Origin: Acidobacteriota bacterium
GTDB lineage: Bacteria; Acidobacteriota; Holophagae; Acanthopleuribacterales; Acanthopleuribacteraceae
NCBI GenBank assembly: GCA_030066195.1
Contig: JASJCB010000063.1
Coordinates: 1 to 45,972 of the forward strand
Direction: 5' to 3'
Length of the DNA: 45,972 bases
Below the pieces are notes generated by a model. It saw only the letters and a program-made list of their open reading frames with translations. It did not search any database and had not been told where the DNA came from. The position numbers and the translations under genes are program-made. Shown piece after piece: positions 27,607-36,127 of the stretch (position 1 is its first letter; every line of letters starts with the position of its first letter).

Positions 27607-27822
27607 ATGAAATCTTTTTTCGCTAAATCCGCGCTCTTGATCGCCTGTGCCGGCATTATTGCCGGCGGTTATGTTCAGGCTTTCGGCAACACTCAGCGTC
27701 AGCAGTGCCTGGCCGATTGCGACGAGGAATACGACATCTGCCTGGTTCAAACCGGCGGCGCTGCCTTCTGTGACCTCTCTTACAACATGTGCCGTCAGGG
27801 CTGCTTCCTGTTGGTCCCCTAA
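27607..27822 (+). CDS. Small secreted six-cysteine peptide with palindromic Cys spacing
   Basis: 71 residues. GAGGAG (27592-27597) lies nine bases before ATG 27607, giving a clear small gene. The signal peptide (KSFFAKSALLIACAGIIAGGYVQA) leaves a mature peptide of about 45 residues. Its six cysteines are spaced C-x3-C-x6-C-x9-C-x6-C-x3-C, a mirror-symmetric 3-6-9-6-3 pattern, with acidic, helix-favouring residues between. This fits two antiparallel helices joined by a TGGAA-type turn and stapled by nested disulfides (C1-C6, C2-C5, C3-C4), like alpha-hairpinins or CHCH-like folds; the pairing is inference. I know no family for it. It could be a bacteriocin, toxin, metal-binding or envelope peptide. 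A terminator-like hairpin follows. Confidence 0.75.
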   Translation: MKSFFAKSALLIACAGIIAGGYVQAFGNTQRQQCLADCDEEYDICLVQTGGAAFCDLSYNMCRQGCFLLVP

Positions 27823-27849
27823 ATCCGCGCCCATCACCCAAATCACCAA

Positions 27850-27885
27850 AGGAGGGCCCGGCTTCGGTCGGGCTCTTTCCTTTCA
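27850..27885. terminator. Terminator hairpin between convergent genes
   Basis: A stem with GGGCCCG on the left arm and CGGGCTC on the right around GCTTCGGT is followed by TTTCCTTT. It lies 28 bases after the six-Cys peptide gene and just before the stop of the convergent response regulator gene, so it may serve both. Confidence 0.65.
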
Positions 27886-28572
27886 GTTCTCCAAGTCCGC
27901 CACGAATTTATAGCCTACCGTGGGCACCGTTTGGATGATGCGGTTGGTGTTCTGGTCCCCAAGTTTGCGGCGGATGCGCGCAATGTGGGTGTCGATGGTG
28001 CGGGTGGTAGCGTCCGAGCGATAGCCCCAGACCGCGCCCAACACCTCGCCTTTCTCGATAGCTTGCTTGGGTCGTTGGATCAGGTACTTCAACAACAGGA
28101 ATTCTTTTTGGCTGAAGTGGATCTCCTCGTCCGCCTTTTTGATCGTAAAGTTGTCGAAGTCGACCTCGATGTCCTGGAAGCGCACCGAGGTTTTGCCCGC
28201 CTGTTCCGCGCGGTTCCGTCGCAGCAGCGCCTTGACCCTGGCCAGAAACTCCCCTAACCCAAAGGGTTTGGTGAGGTAGTCATCGGCGCCCATCTCGAAA
28301 CCGATGACCTTGTCCATCTCGGTCGACTTGGCGGTCAGCATCATGATGGGCACGTTGGTATTCACCCCGCGTATCTTCTTCAGCAAAGTCAGGCCGTCAA
28401 TGCCCGGCATCATGATGTCCAGGATGATCAGGTCGAAATCACCGTCCTCCGCCGCGTCCCAGCCGTCAGGACCGTTGGCCGCCTCGGTAACATCGTAACC
28501 TTCGAACTCCAGGTTGTGGACCAGCGAGAAACGCAGGTCCTGTTCGTCTTCAACAAGCAGTATCTTTGTCAT
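27883..28572 (-). CDS. OmpR-family response regulator
   Basis: 229 residues: an N-terminal receiver domain and a C-terminal winged-helix DNA-binding domain. The acidic pocket is E8/D9, the phosphoacceptor D52 (LDIMMPG), with T80 and K102 completing the active site. The DNA-binding domain ends with the usual R-x-IDTHI-x-RIRRKLG and TVPTVGYKF. No histidine kinase gene is in the window, so the partner is elsewhere. The gene starts 34 bases after the acyltransferase-like gene on the same strand and may be co-transcribed with it. The ribosome-binding site is weak. Confidence 0.95.
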   Translation of the reverse strand: MTKILLVEDEQDLRFSLVHNLEFEGYDVTEAANGPDGWDAAEDGDFDLIILDIMMPGIDGLTLLKKIRGVNTNVPIMMLTAKSTEMDKVIGFEMGADDYLTKPFGLGEFLARVKALLRRNRAEQAGKTSVRFQDIEVDFDNFTIKKADEEIHFSQKEFLLLKYLIQRPKQAIEKGEVLGAVWGYRSDATTRTIDTHIARIRRKLGDQNTNRIIQTVPTVGYKFVADLEN

Positions 28573-28606
28573 AACGTGTCCATTATGGAGAAGTTGCGAG
28601 GGCAGG

Positions 28607-29665
28607 TCAAATAATCCGTTGCGCCTGATCCGGTCGGTTCATGGAAAGCAAAGGCGGTTGCTCACTTTTCTGAGCGTCCATGAAGTCCGCCTTGGAAGTG
28701 ATGCCGCGCCATGCCTCGCTGATGATGACCTGGGCAATGGCGCCACCCAAGGTTTCGCCCGGTCCCAACAACACCAGGTGATCCGGGTTGTATTCTCGAA
28801 TCGCCACTCGCACCGAGGTCGAGAAATCATACGGCTCCACGACCTGGTGTACCAGGGTATAGTCGCGCAGAGCCGCCGCATCGGTTCGATGTGGATGCCA
28901 GATGCGGCCGGTGCCGTCGATGGTCGGGATCTTGGGTTGACCCCAGGCCGTATTGTTCAGCAGATAGACCGCTCGGTCCGAGGTATCCCGCATCAAATGC
29001 GTATGGAATGCGCTATGCCTGGCCAATTGAAACGGATACTCGTTGGCGCCCAGTTTGACGCCGGGCAGTTCGGCCAGCAGATCCTTGACGCCCGTTTCGG
29101 TTCCGGCCAGGATGATTAAACCGCCCAAGCGGATGGATAAGCCCACCCAGTGATCGGGGCCGCGCGCGCGAATTTTCTCCACCACCGCGTCCACCTCTTC
29201 CAACCGCGCCGCATCGAAGCGCCACTCTTCATCCACCAACGGGTAAATTACCTGCCCGCCGATGATATTGTCCTTTTGGAAATGGCCCATGGCCTCGATC
29301 AACTGGAACGCGTAATTCAAGTCCAGGGCGCCGCCCGCGTAAAGCGCGATATACCAGCCCATGGAATTGCCCAGTGTCGCCACGATGTCGTGACGCTCAT
29401 CGATCATGGCAAGGTCGGCCGCCGCGCAGGTGAAGATCAACGAGGATGCGTTCTCGCCCGGCAGATGCAGACGGGGATGGTAACTCGACGCGTTGTCCAG
29501 TTCACTGATGGTGGTACGGCCCATGCGCGCCCGCTGCGCATCGACGACCTCGGCCAAACCCGCGCGTTTTCCGGCGAGGGGGTGATCGGCAAATCGTTTC
29601 AGGTAACCCAATTCGGTACGATTGTAGCTGCCCCGGCCCGGGGCGATGACAACCAGCCTGGCCAT
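28607..29665 (-). CDS. Malonyltransferase (FabD)-like acyltransferase
   Basis: 352 residues, cytoplasmic. It keeps FabD landmarks in altered form: APGRGSY at the start in place of GQGSQ, the nucleophile elbow G99-N-S101-M-G103 (GHSLG in FabD) and the catalytic-His strand AFH221THLM (FHSxLM in FabD). A true FabD has an Arg in the middle that selects malonate, and I cannot place one with confidence, so the acyl group is uncertain. The start ATG 29665 lies one base after the TGA of the E1 gene (TGATATG), with GGAGG inside E1, indicating translational coupling. Pairing with a branched-chain 2-oxoacid dehydrogenase suggests loading of a starter acyl group; that is inference. Confidence 0.8.
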   Translation of the reverse strand: MARLVVIAPGRGSYNRTELGYLKRFADHPLAGKRAGLAEVVDAQRARMGRTTISELDNASSYHPRLHLPGENASSLIFTCAAADLAMIDERHDIVATLGNSMGWYIALYAGGALDLNYAFQLIEAMGHFQKDNIIGGQVIYPLVDEEWRFDAARLEEVDAVVEKIRARGPDHWVGLSIRLGGLIILAGTETGVKDLLAELPGVKLGANEYPFQLARHSAFHTHLMRDTSDRAVYLLNNTAWGQPKIPTIDGTGRIWHPHRTDAAALRDYTLVHQVVEPYDFSTSVRVAIREYNPDHLVLLGPGETLGGAIAQVIISEAWRGITSKADFMDAQKSEQPPLLSMNRPDQAQRII

Positions 29666-29666
29666 A

Positions 29667-31892
29667 TCAGGACCTCCGCTTGACGGCTTCGTAAATTGAC
29701 TGCCGCGAGGGCAGCACGCATTCCCAGGCCGAGCCCAGGGGGATATAGGTATCGTGCCCTGTCACCCTGGAAACGTGCGGACAATCGTCCTCAAGGTTTT
29801 CGGTGAGAATGGTGGCGATCTGCTCCGAAAGCGACGCCGTTTGACGACATTCGTCCACAATGACCACCGACTTGCGACCTCGCGCGGCATCCACAATGGC
29901 CGCGTCGTTCAGCGGTGTCAGAAAGCGTAACTCCAGAACGCCGGTACGAATGCCTTCCTGTTCCAGGTCGGCGCAGGCCTGCCGGCTAAGGTAATAGCCG
30001 TTGGCGTAGCTGATCACCAGCGTCTCGGCGTCGGGGTCGCCGTGATAGTGGGTCTCGCCGAAGGGCATGGTCTCGTCGGGATGCGGGTATTCGAAACTCC
30101 AGTCACCCTTATCCACCAGATCCTTGGTCATATAGAGTGCAATCGGTTCGATGAACACCACCACCCGACCCTCGCGATGGGCCAGGTGGACACAGGTCCG
30201 CATCAGGCGCACGGCGTCGGGTCCGTTGGAGGCGGTGACCATGATGATACCGGGAATCTCGCGCAACGATGAGAAGGAGTTGTCATTGTGGAAGTGGCCG
30301 CCGAACCCGCGCTGATAGGCAAACCCCGCGATGCGCACCACCATGGGATTGGCAAACTGTTTGTTGCTGAAGAACTGCATGGAGCAGGCTTCGCCGCGCA
30401 ACTGGTCGATCGCGTTGTGCAGGTAGGCAAGGTACTGAACTTCCGGTATGGGCAGCAAACCGGCGTGACCGGCGCCCATGGCCAAACCCAGAATGGTGGT
30501 TTCGTCCAATAAGGTATTGAACACGCGACCCACGCCGAACTTTTCATAGAGGTCGGCGGTCACGTGGTAGACGCCGCCCTTCTTGGCCACGTCCTCGCCG
30601 AATAGAGCCATGCCGGGATAGCGGAAGGCAAGATCTTGCAGACACCAGTTGAGGTGCTGAGCCAGGTGGCGGGGTCGCTGCTCCTCGGGCGGGCGTTCTT
30701 TCCATAGTTCCTCTCTGCGGCGGGCGAGCAGTTCCGGTTCCCAATTCTCCGGCGGCGCGTGCTCCTCCGACAAAGTCAAGGAAGTCATTACGGATTCCGG
30801 GGTTTGATGGAGGGGACGACGGGCAGCCTCGGCGCCGGCGGCGCGAACCTGAGCGGCCATGCCGTCGTACATGGCCAGAACCTCGTCGGGCGAGAGAATG
30901 CCGTGTTCGATCAGGCGAACCGCGGTGCGCAACAGGGGGTCGCGCGCCTCGGTGGCTTCGATCTCTTCTTTGGTATGATAAGTGGTTTCTACATCGGAGC
31001 CGGCGTGGCCCAGCAGGCGTACAGTCTTTAAATGCAGGAAGACGGGGCGGCGACGAGTACGGCAATAATCGATTGCGGTCTTTACCTGGGCATAGCCCTT
31101 GGTGAAATCCAGGCCGTCGGCTCGAAAATACTTCATGCCGGCGCGGTTGGCGTAGTTGGACTCGATCCACTCGCTGGGCGTGTGCACCGAGATGCCGATG
31201 CCGTTGTCCTCGCACACGAACACCACCGGCATGGGCAGATGCTGAAAAGCGCACCAACAGGCCGCGTTGATGCCGCTGAGAGCGGTAGCGTGATTCACCG
31301 AGGCGTCGCCGAACGAACACAAGACGATGGTGTCGTCGGGTAGGGGAGAGCCCTTGTCGTTCATGATCTTGCGCCGGTCCATGAAAAAGGCGGTACCCAT
31401 GGCCTTGGGCAGGTGCGAGGCAATCGTAGAGGTCTGCGGCGGGATGTTCAGAGCCTTGCTGCCCCAAACCTTGTGACGACCGCCGGAAATGGGGTCCTCG
31501 GTCGAGGCGCAAAAGCTGAGACAGGTATCGAAAATCGGTGTTTGACCCGGCACCTGGCGGGCGCGGGCAAAATAGAAGCCGCCGCTTCGGTAATGCAGAA
31601 ATGCGGTATCGGTAGGCCGCGAGAGCATGCCCACCATGGCGTTGCCCTCGTGACCGGACGAGCCGATGGTGTAATAGGACTTGCCGTCCGCTTTCAATTC
31701 GCGGGCAACGAAATCGATCCAACGACTGGAAAGCTGGCACTCGAACAATTCCACGGCATCAGCCCGCGAAAGCGGCGCCCCTTCCCAAGCCGGTTCCGCG
31801 GCTTTTCCCGGGATGATTTCGAAATAGCCGCGCATGGATGCAATGGTGTCGCGAAAGCGCTTATCCACAAACTGTACTCGACTGACAGCCAT
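29667..31892 (-). CDS. 2-Oxoacid (2-oxoisovalerate-type) dehydrogenase E1, fused alpha and beta subunits
   Basis: 741 residues. It catalyses thiamine-diphosphate-dependent decarboxylation of branched-chain (or similar) 2-oxoacids and passes the acyl group to an E2 lipoyl protein. The alpha-like half (about 1-370) has the ThDP motif starting G195-D-A and ending at N230, and the phosphorylation-loop region GHAGSDVETTYHT. The beta-like half (about 400-741) has LFGEDV and the LNT-LL-DETTILG...AGHAGLLPIPEVQYLAYLHNA regions of the E1-beta transketolase fold. GGGGAGG is six bases before ATG 31892. No E2 or E3 gene is in the window. It is followed directly by the FabD-like gene. Such E1 fusions occur in Bacteroidota, Acidobacteriota and myxobacteria, where they feed iso-branched fatty acid synthesis. 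Confidence 0.9.
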   Translation of the reverse strand: MAVSRVQFVDKRFRDTIASMRGYFEIIPGKAAEPAWEGAPLSRADAVELFECQLSSRWIDFVARELKADGKSYYTIGSSGHEGNAMVGMLSRPTDTAFLHYRSGGFYFARARQVPGQTPIFDTCLSFCASTEDPISGGRHKVWGSKALNIPPQTSTIASHLPKAMGTAFFMDRRKIMNDKGSPLPDDTIVLCSFGDASVNHATALSGINAACWCAFQHLPMPVVFVCEDNGIGISVHTPSEWIESNYANRAGMKYFRADGLDFTKGYAQVKTAIDYCRTRRRPVFLHLKTVRLLGHAGSDVETTYHTKEEIEATEARDPLLRTAVRLIEHGILSPDEVLAMYDGMAAQVRAAGAEAARRPLHQTPESVMTSLTLSEEHAPPENWEPELLARRREELWKERPPEEQRPRHLAQHLNWCLQDLAFRYPGMALFGEDVAKKGGVYHVTADLYEKFGVGRVFNTLLDETTILGLAMGAGHAGLLPIPEVQYLAYLHNAIDQLRGEACSMQFFSNKQFANPMVVRIAGFAYQRGFGGHFHNDNSFSSLREIPGIIMVTASNGPDAVRLMRTCVHLAHREGRVVVFIEPIALYMTKDLVDKGDWSFEYPHPDETMPFGETHYHGDPDAETLVISYANGYYLSRQACADLEQEGIRTGVLELRFLTPLNDAAIVDAARGRKSVVIVDECRQTASLSEQIATILTENLEDDCPHVSRVTGHDTYIPLGSAWECVLPSRQSIYEAVKRRS

Positions 31893-32199
31893 GGTTTTCC
31901 TCCCCGGCAGCGATTAAACCGGCACATTGTAGCACCGACCCCTGGGGAATGCGAGAAGGAGTGTTTACGACCCGAGGCAATCGCATTATTCATGCGTTTC
32001 GATATAACCCTGGATGTTGGGTTGAAAATTTTAAACACTCCCGGGCAGAAAAGAAGAATATCAGATGCGGTTGTCGAGAAGCCTGGACTCTCTAAAGGGC
32101 GGAGAAGCAAGAAATCTGAAGGAAGAAGGGTTGCGCATCCCAACACGCCTGAGATCGGCTCGTGCCGTTGTGCGCAACTTCGTCAACAGGAAAGGTAAA
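31893..32199. other. Intergenic stretch of about 300 bp
   Basis: No gene is supported. It lies upstream of the E1 gene and downstream of the EF-hand-like secreted protein gene. An inverted repeat GTTGCGCA (32130-32137) with TGCGCAAC (32171-32178) could be a weak end-of-transcript structure for the minus-strand gene ending at 32200; there is no T run. The E1 promoter should be here but I could not assign one. Confidence 0.4.
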
Positions 32200-33987
32200 T
32201 TAAAACTCGATGCGGGATATACCTGCTTCTTCCAATGGAATGAAAGGACCAACCTTATCACCGATATCGACAGAGAACAGCTTGGCCCAGATGAGATCAT
32301 CGGGATCGATCGAGCCGTTTTGGTTACCGCCGAATTTAGGCTTGTCGAACAATGAGAGAGCAACCTTTGCATTTGGGGTCACGCCGTTCTGATCATGGAT
32401 GCCGACCAGGACTTCAGCCGTTCCGTCTAAAGTCAGGTTCCGGTTGATGTCAAAAACAAGCGTTGCGCCGTTCTCGAGGCGGTAAATGTTCTCCATACCT
32501 CTTGAGGGATTGAAATTACCGCCGGATCCCGATTTGAACATCGGTTCCCCTACAGAGACTTGCACGCATTGACCAAACATGCACTCCATGCCCGTGGGGC
32601 AGCCGGTGATACAGCCGTCCATATCGGTGATGCAAGCGCCGTTTTGGCAGACTTGACCCGGCAGGCAGTTCATACAACCACCATCGTCAACCTCGCCCCG
32701 ACCGCCGTCGCTGCCGCCGCCACCGTTGCTGCCGCCGGTTGAGGCTGTGACAATGTTTCCTTTGCTATCGTAAGTGCAAGGTTTGGATAGTACATGTGTC
32801 GATTTCGTAGCCATATTTATGGTAGGTATACTGACTTCAAAAGTAAACCCCTCAAGGACTTCGACGGTAATGCCCAGTGTTCCTGTGATTCTTTGGATCA
32901 CATTTAAATTATACTTTCCCTCCGTTATGTAAGTCCCGGCAGGAAGATTTCCAACCTCACGCTCGATGGTGGCAGTCTTGGAGCCTTGGAGATTGTAACC
33001 ATTTTGATTCCAAGAATATCCCTTAGTCGGAACCTTTACCTCAACTCTGGCCTCATAAAGAAACAACCTACGAAGCAAAATGCCCGTGACCCCCCCTGAG
33101 TGTTGTGAAGGGGTGCTCAGGTCCAGTTGTGTCGTACCGACAATAAAACCTTTGCCGTTTTTATGGCCGCAGGCCTGAGTCACGGACAAAGCAAAGGTGT
33201 GGGCGTCGTACCATTCATTAAAACCCTGAAATTTTTCCAGTACCGCCTCAACACCGCCGGTCCAGTCATGAAGAGTCAACCTGTGGGGGACGCTGGATTT
33301 GCCGGCCGCTTCATCCAACCGCGGGGTTTCCTCCTGAAGCCTGGCATAAGCACTATTGAATTTGTAATAGCCGGGAATTATTTCCTCCAGGGTTAGACGG
33401 ACTAAAGCCAGCTTTCCTTGTTCGGAAAATAGATCGAGGGTCTCGTGTGTCCAATTAATCAACTCCCGGTTGAAATCCAAATCGATATCACTGGTGATTC
33501 CATCTTCAAGATGTGCTCGTTCCATGCTTGCAACTTTGAGGTTGAAACGGCGATCAAAACCGGTCATGAATGCATGGTTGAGCATTGCGCGTTCGTTAAA
33601 GGGGAAGCCTAATTCCACCAGGCGCCGCATGTAAATATGACGTTTGTTCTTGTTTTCGGAATGGAATAGGGTTGCGGTTACTCGAAACAGTTCCTCGAAC
33701 TTGATTAACTCCGGGCTTTTGCGTCCACTGATCCGAAAATTAACCAGAAAAGGTTGGTCCGCCGGAGGTTCTTCCAATAAAGAAGCAAACTTATCAGCTG
33801 TTTTCTTGTCGAGCTTGCGACCTTCGAAAAGGGACCGTTTGAATTTGAGCATGGCGGCGTCTATACGAGCGCTGCGATCAGGATCCAACCATGAGTCGAT
33901 AGTTTCACCGTAATAAGATTCGGAGCCCGCGGTGACCGGCATGACCAGAATAAGCGAAAGGGCTAACACATGTTTGAGAAAATTCAC
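32200..33987 (-). CDS. Secreted protein with Cys-rich segment and C-terminal EF-hand-like module
   Basis: 595 residues. GTG 33987 has GAGG six bases upstream; the in-frame TTG one codon earlier is too close to it. The signal peptide is about 22 residues (cleavage near TAGS). Residues 25-330 are mostly helical with no family I recognise. The middle (about 290-400) is beta-rich. A Gly/Asp/Ser linker (STGGSNGGGGSDGG, near 415-430) leads to a small Cys-rich segment with two CxxGxxCxxGxC-like repeats (CLPGQVCQNGAC and CPTGMECMFGQC). The end, NGSIDPDDLIWAKLFSVDIG then LEEAGISRIEF, looks like the Ca-binding-like NGxID-x-x-D module often seen at the end of large extracellular bacterial proteins. Function unknown. 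Confidence 0.75.
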   Translation of the reverse strand: MNFLKHVLALSLILVMPVTAGSESYYGETIDSWLDPDRSARIDAAMLKFKRSLFEGRKLDKKTADKFASLLEEPPADQPFLVNFRISGRKSPELIKFEELFRVTATLFHSENKNKRHIYMRRLVELGFPFNERAMLNHAFMTGFDRRFNLKVASMERAHLEDGITSDIDLDFNRELINWTHETLDLFSEQGKLALVRLTLEEIIPGYYKFNSAYARLQEETPRLDEAAGKSSVPHRLTLHDWTGGVEAVLEKFQGFNEWYDAHTFALSVTQACGHKNGKGFIVGTTQLDLSTPSQHSGGVTGILLRRLFLYEARVEVKVPTKGYSWNQNGYNLQGSKTATIEREVGNLPAGTYITEGKYNLNVIQRITGTLGITVEVLEGFTFEVSIPTINMATKSTHVLSKPCTYDSKGNIVTASTGGSNGGGGSDGGRGEVDDGGCMNCLPGQVCQNGACITDMDGCITGCPTGMECMFGQCVQVSVGEPMFKSGSGGNFNPSRGMENIYRLENGATLVFDINRNLTLDGTAEVLVGIHDQNGVTPNAKVALSLFDKPKFGGNQNGSIDPDDLIWAKLFSVDIGDKVGPFIPLEEAGISRIEF

Positions 33988-34183
33988 CAAACACCTCTAA
34001 AATATATGGGGTATGTGATTGAAACAGCCGGGAAAGCCGGAATGTCTTCAATTAGCAACTGACTTTTCTGAATCTCAGGATTCCAAGGCCGTGCTGCAGC
34101 ATAGCAGATGCTTCTTTTAAGAAAAACCTTTTTCTCTGAATAGAAGAATTTACACAGGCTCCTTTTCGACTATCGACGTGGTG

Positions 34184-34834
34184 TCAATCCTTGCGCATTT
34201 TGGCTTTCATGGCTGCCAGCTTTTCCCGGGCCCGTTCCTCTGCAGCGGCCGAATCCAGTCGGTCGAAATCTCTTTCCAGCGCGGCGATGTCCCGTTTTGA
34301 TTGGGCGGCGCCTTGGGGCGGCGGCTGGGCGGGCGGCACGGCCGGATCGGGCTGATCCACATCCTGACGCATTTCCGACAGGTCGGCGCCCATTTGTTGT
34401 AGGGCGGCGCGCGCGGCCAGGACCTCTCGGTTCCGAGCCAGGTCGTTTTGCCTGGCGGTGAGGTCGTCCAAAATGGCCGCCAACTTGTCGATCCCAGCTC
34501 GCTCCTTTGCGACGGCTTCCAGCAACTCCTCGCGTCGGGCCGCATGGGCTTGCGATTGGGCCAGAGCCTCGCGAGCAAGGTCTTCGTGACCGCCTTCGCC
34601 GGCCTGGATACCGCGCTTGTCCCAACGTTCGCGAGACGCCAGTTCCAGATCGGCGTCCTTTTGCATTTGTTCGGCGACAGCCCGCATTCGGACGATGTCC
34701 TGCTGTAGTTCGGCCCGTAATTGCTCGTAGCCGTCCAGGGTGGCGTCGATATTGATTTCGGGCGTCTCAAATTCGTCCAAGATCCGGTGGACGCGGCTTT
34801 CGATGTGTTGAAACAGTTCGGCGATTCGGTTCAT
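34184..34834 (-). CDS. PspA/IM30-family coiled-coil protein
   Basis: 216 residues of nearly continuous helix, consistent with the PspA/IM30 (Vipp1) ESCRT-III-like family that coats stressed inner membranes. The segment ASRERWDKRGIQAGEGGHEDLAREALAQ matches the family pattern (E-x-W-x-x-RA-x-x-A-x-x-x-G-x-EDLAREAL). A Pro-rich break (DPAVPPAQPPPQG, about 150-163) separates the coiled coil from a short C-terminal helix. ATG 34834 has GGAGG five bases upstream; the longer frame to 34906 lacks a site. No PspB/C/F genes are adjacent. It shares strand with the Rpn-like gene 90 bp upstream. Confidence 0.8.
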   Translation of the reverse strand: MNRIAELFQHIESRVHRILDEFETPEINIDATLDGYEQLRAELQQDIVRMRAVAEQMQKDADLELASRERWDKRGIQAGEGGHEDLAREALAQSQAHAARREELLEAVAKERAGIDKLAAILDDLTARQNDLARNREVLAARAALQQMGADLSEMRQDVDQPDPAVPPAQPPPQGAAQSKRDIAALERDFDRLDSAAAEERAREKLAAMKAKMRKD

Positions 34835-34924
34835 GGCTTCCTCCGGTCGGTCGGCTTGACGGCTGCCTATGATGATAACCCGATCGATCCGTCGGAGGAT
34901 ATGCACGCCTCGCTTTTTTTGAAT

Positions 34925-35860
34925 TCAGGGCTTTAAAAATCCATCGATTTGGCGTTTCAAATCATCCAGTTGATCCCGGCTCAATTGTCTGACTAATGTT
35001 TCAATAATAACTTCCGGCGACAAATCGACCAGACGTTCCTCCGGCGGCAAAGCGGCCCGGAGTTCCTCCGGCGGCAAAGCGGCTCGGAGTTCCTCCGGCT
35101 GCATGCCCGCCAGGCGTTCCTCCGGCTGCATGCCCGCCAGGCGTTCCTCCGGCGGCATGCCCGCCAGAAGTTCCTCCGGCGGCATGCCCGCCAGGCGTTC
35201 TTCCGCGGTCAAACTATCAATTATTTCTTTTCTGTATTCGCGTTGGAAGTCTTCCAGGGTGTAGCTCATCTTGAGTCCCTCCAAGTTGTACTTTTCAAAG
35301 AGTTTGTCAATGACGGTACTTGCATCGGGATTTCGCCAATGGTAGTGCATTTGACCGTATGTTACCTTCTCGGCAATGCCGCTGAACAGGTTCCATACGG
35401 CGTTATTCCTGGTTTTCGGTAGTTCGCCCAACACGATTACGCGAATCTTGCCGATACCCCATTGTACCTCATAAACCCCTGTTTTGATTCGTTTCAGATC
35501 CACCTGGCCTGCCAGATCACTTGGGAACCGCGTCGCAACCGCGTAGAGACTGAAGTCATTGTAGGGGGTCAGCGGTTTGCCCAGTGATTTTCGGAAGTTG
35601 ACGAAATGGCCGTGGAGTTCTTCCACGGCCCATCGATTCAACGGTTCGTTCATGGATTTGTAGGTCATCAAGTTATATTGAGACATGTTGTCCAACCCAT
35701 CGGGCTCTTCGTAAAGGGGTTTGTTCTGCTCTTTGTAGATGACCAGAATGTCCAAAAGTTGTTTTTTCAACGACAAGTCCTTCTCCAACTCAACCTCATA
35801 ACCGGTATCGGAGAAGAAGTCGGAAAAAACGAGGCCCAGCAGCCGGTGCCAATCAATCAT
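34925..35860 (-). CDS. Rpn-like PD-(D/E)XK family protein with 9-residue tandem repeats
   Basis: 311 residues. The first 200 residues (D...ELEKDLSLKKQLLDILVIYKEQ, then YNLMTYKSMNEPLNRWAVEELHGHF) resemble Rpn-type transposase-derived nuclease proteins. Between about 213 and 285 there are eight tandem nonapeptides of form PPEERLAGM (varying to QPEELRAAL and SPEVIIETL), a repeat type also known from Rpn relatives. They are encoded by a 27-bp minisatellite. The last 30 residues are a basic helix. GGGAG sits seven bases before ATG 35860. Rpn proteins are DNA endonucleases promoting RecA-independent recombination; whether this member cuts DNA is unknown. The nonapeptide number could vary between strains. 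Confidence 0.7.
   Translation of the reverse strand: MIDWHRLLGLVFSDFFSDTGYEVELEKDLSLKKQLLDILVIYKEQNKPLYEEPDGLDNMSQYNLMTYKSMNEPLNRWAVEELHGHFVNFRKSLGKPLTPYNDFSLYAVATRFPSDLAGQVDLKRIKTGVYEVQWGIGKIRVIVLGELPKTRNNAVWNLFSGIAEKVTYGQMHYHWRNPDASTVIDKLFEKYNLEGLKMSYTLEDFQREYRKEIIDSLTAEERLAGMPPEELLAGMPPEERLAGMQPEERLAGMQPEELRAALPPEELRAALPPEERLVDLSPEVIIETLVRQLSRDQLDDLKRQIDGFLKP
35036..35224. repeat. 27-bp in-frame minisatellite
   Basis: TTCCTCCGG-type units start at 35036, 35063, 35090, 35117, 35144, 35171 and 35198, exactly 27 bases apart. They encode the nonapeptides PPEERLAGM and variants on the minus strand. A multiple of three means copy changes keep the frame. Confidence 0.95.
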
Positions 35861-36127
35861 GCGGCGTCTCCCTGGTAACGAGATTCAATTTTCAGCGCCA
35901 GGACCTCAAGGTAGCATGGTCTATTTGGAAAAGCCAGGGTTTATTGAATTTACTTAACCCGGGTTAATCATCAGACCGGGTCATCTCGATACTGAAAGCC
36001 TTACTTTGGTTGCCATGCCGGGCGAATGCCGGAACTCGCTCCTACAAGTCAGATCCCTAAGCAAACTTCAGCCGTAGCGGATTGTCATATAGAAAAAGTA
36101 AGTTGTACTTCTGATAGAGAAGGTGGT
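35861..36127. other. Non-coding stretch upstream of the Rpn-like gene
   Basis: No gene seen. It contains the presumed promoter of the minus-strand Rpn-like gene (not assigned) and runs into array C. A CCGGGCGAATGCCGG hairpin-like element lies near 36020. Confidence 0.4.
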
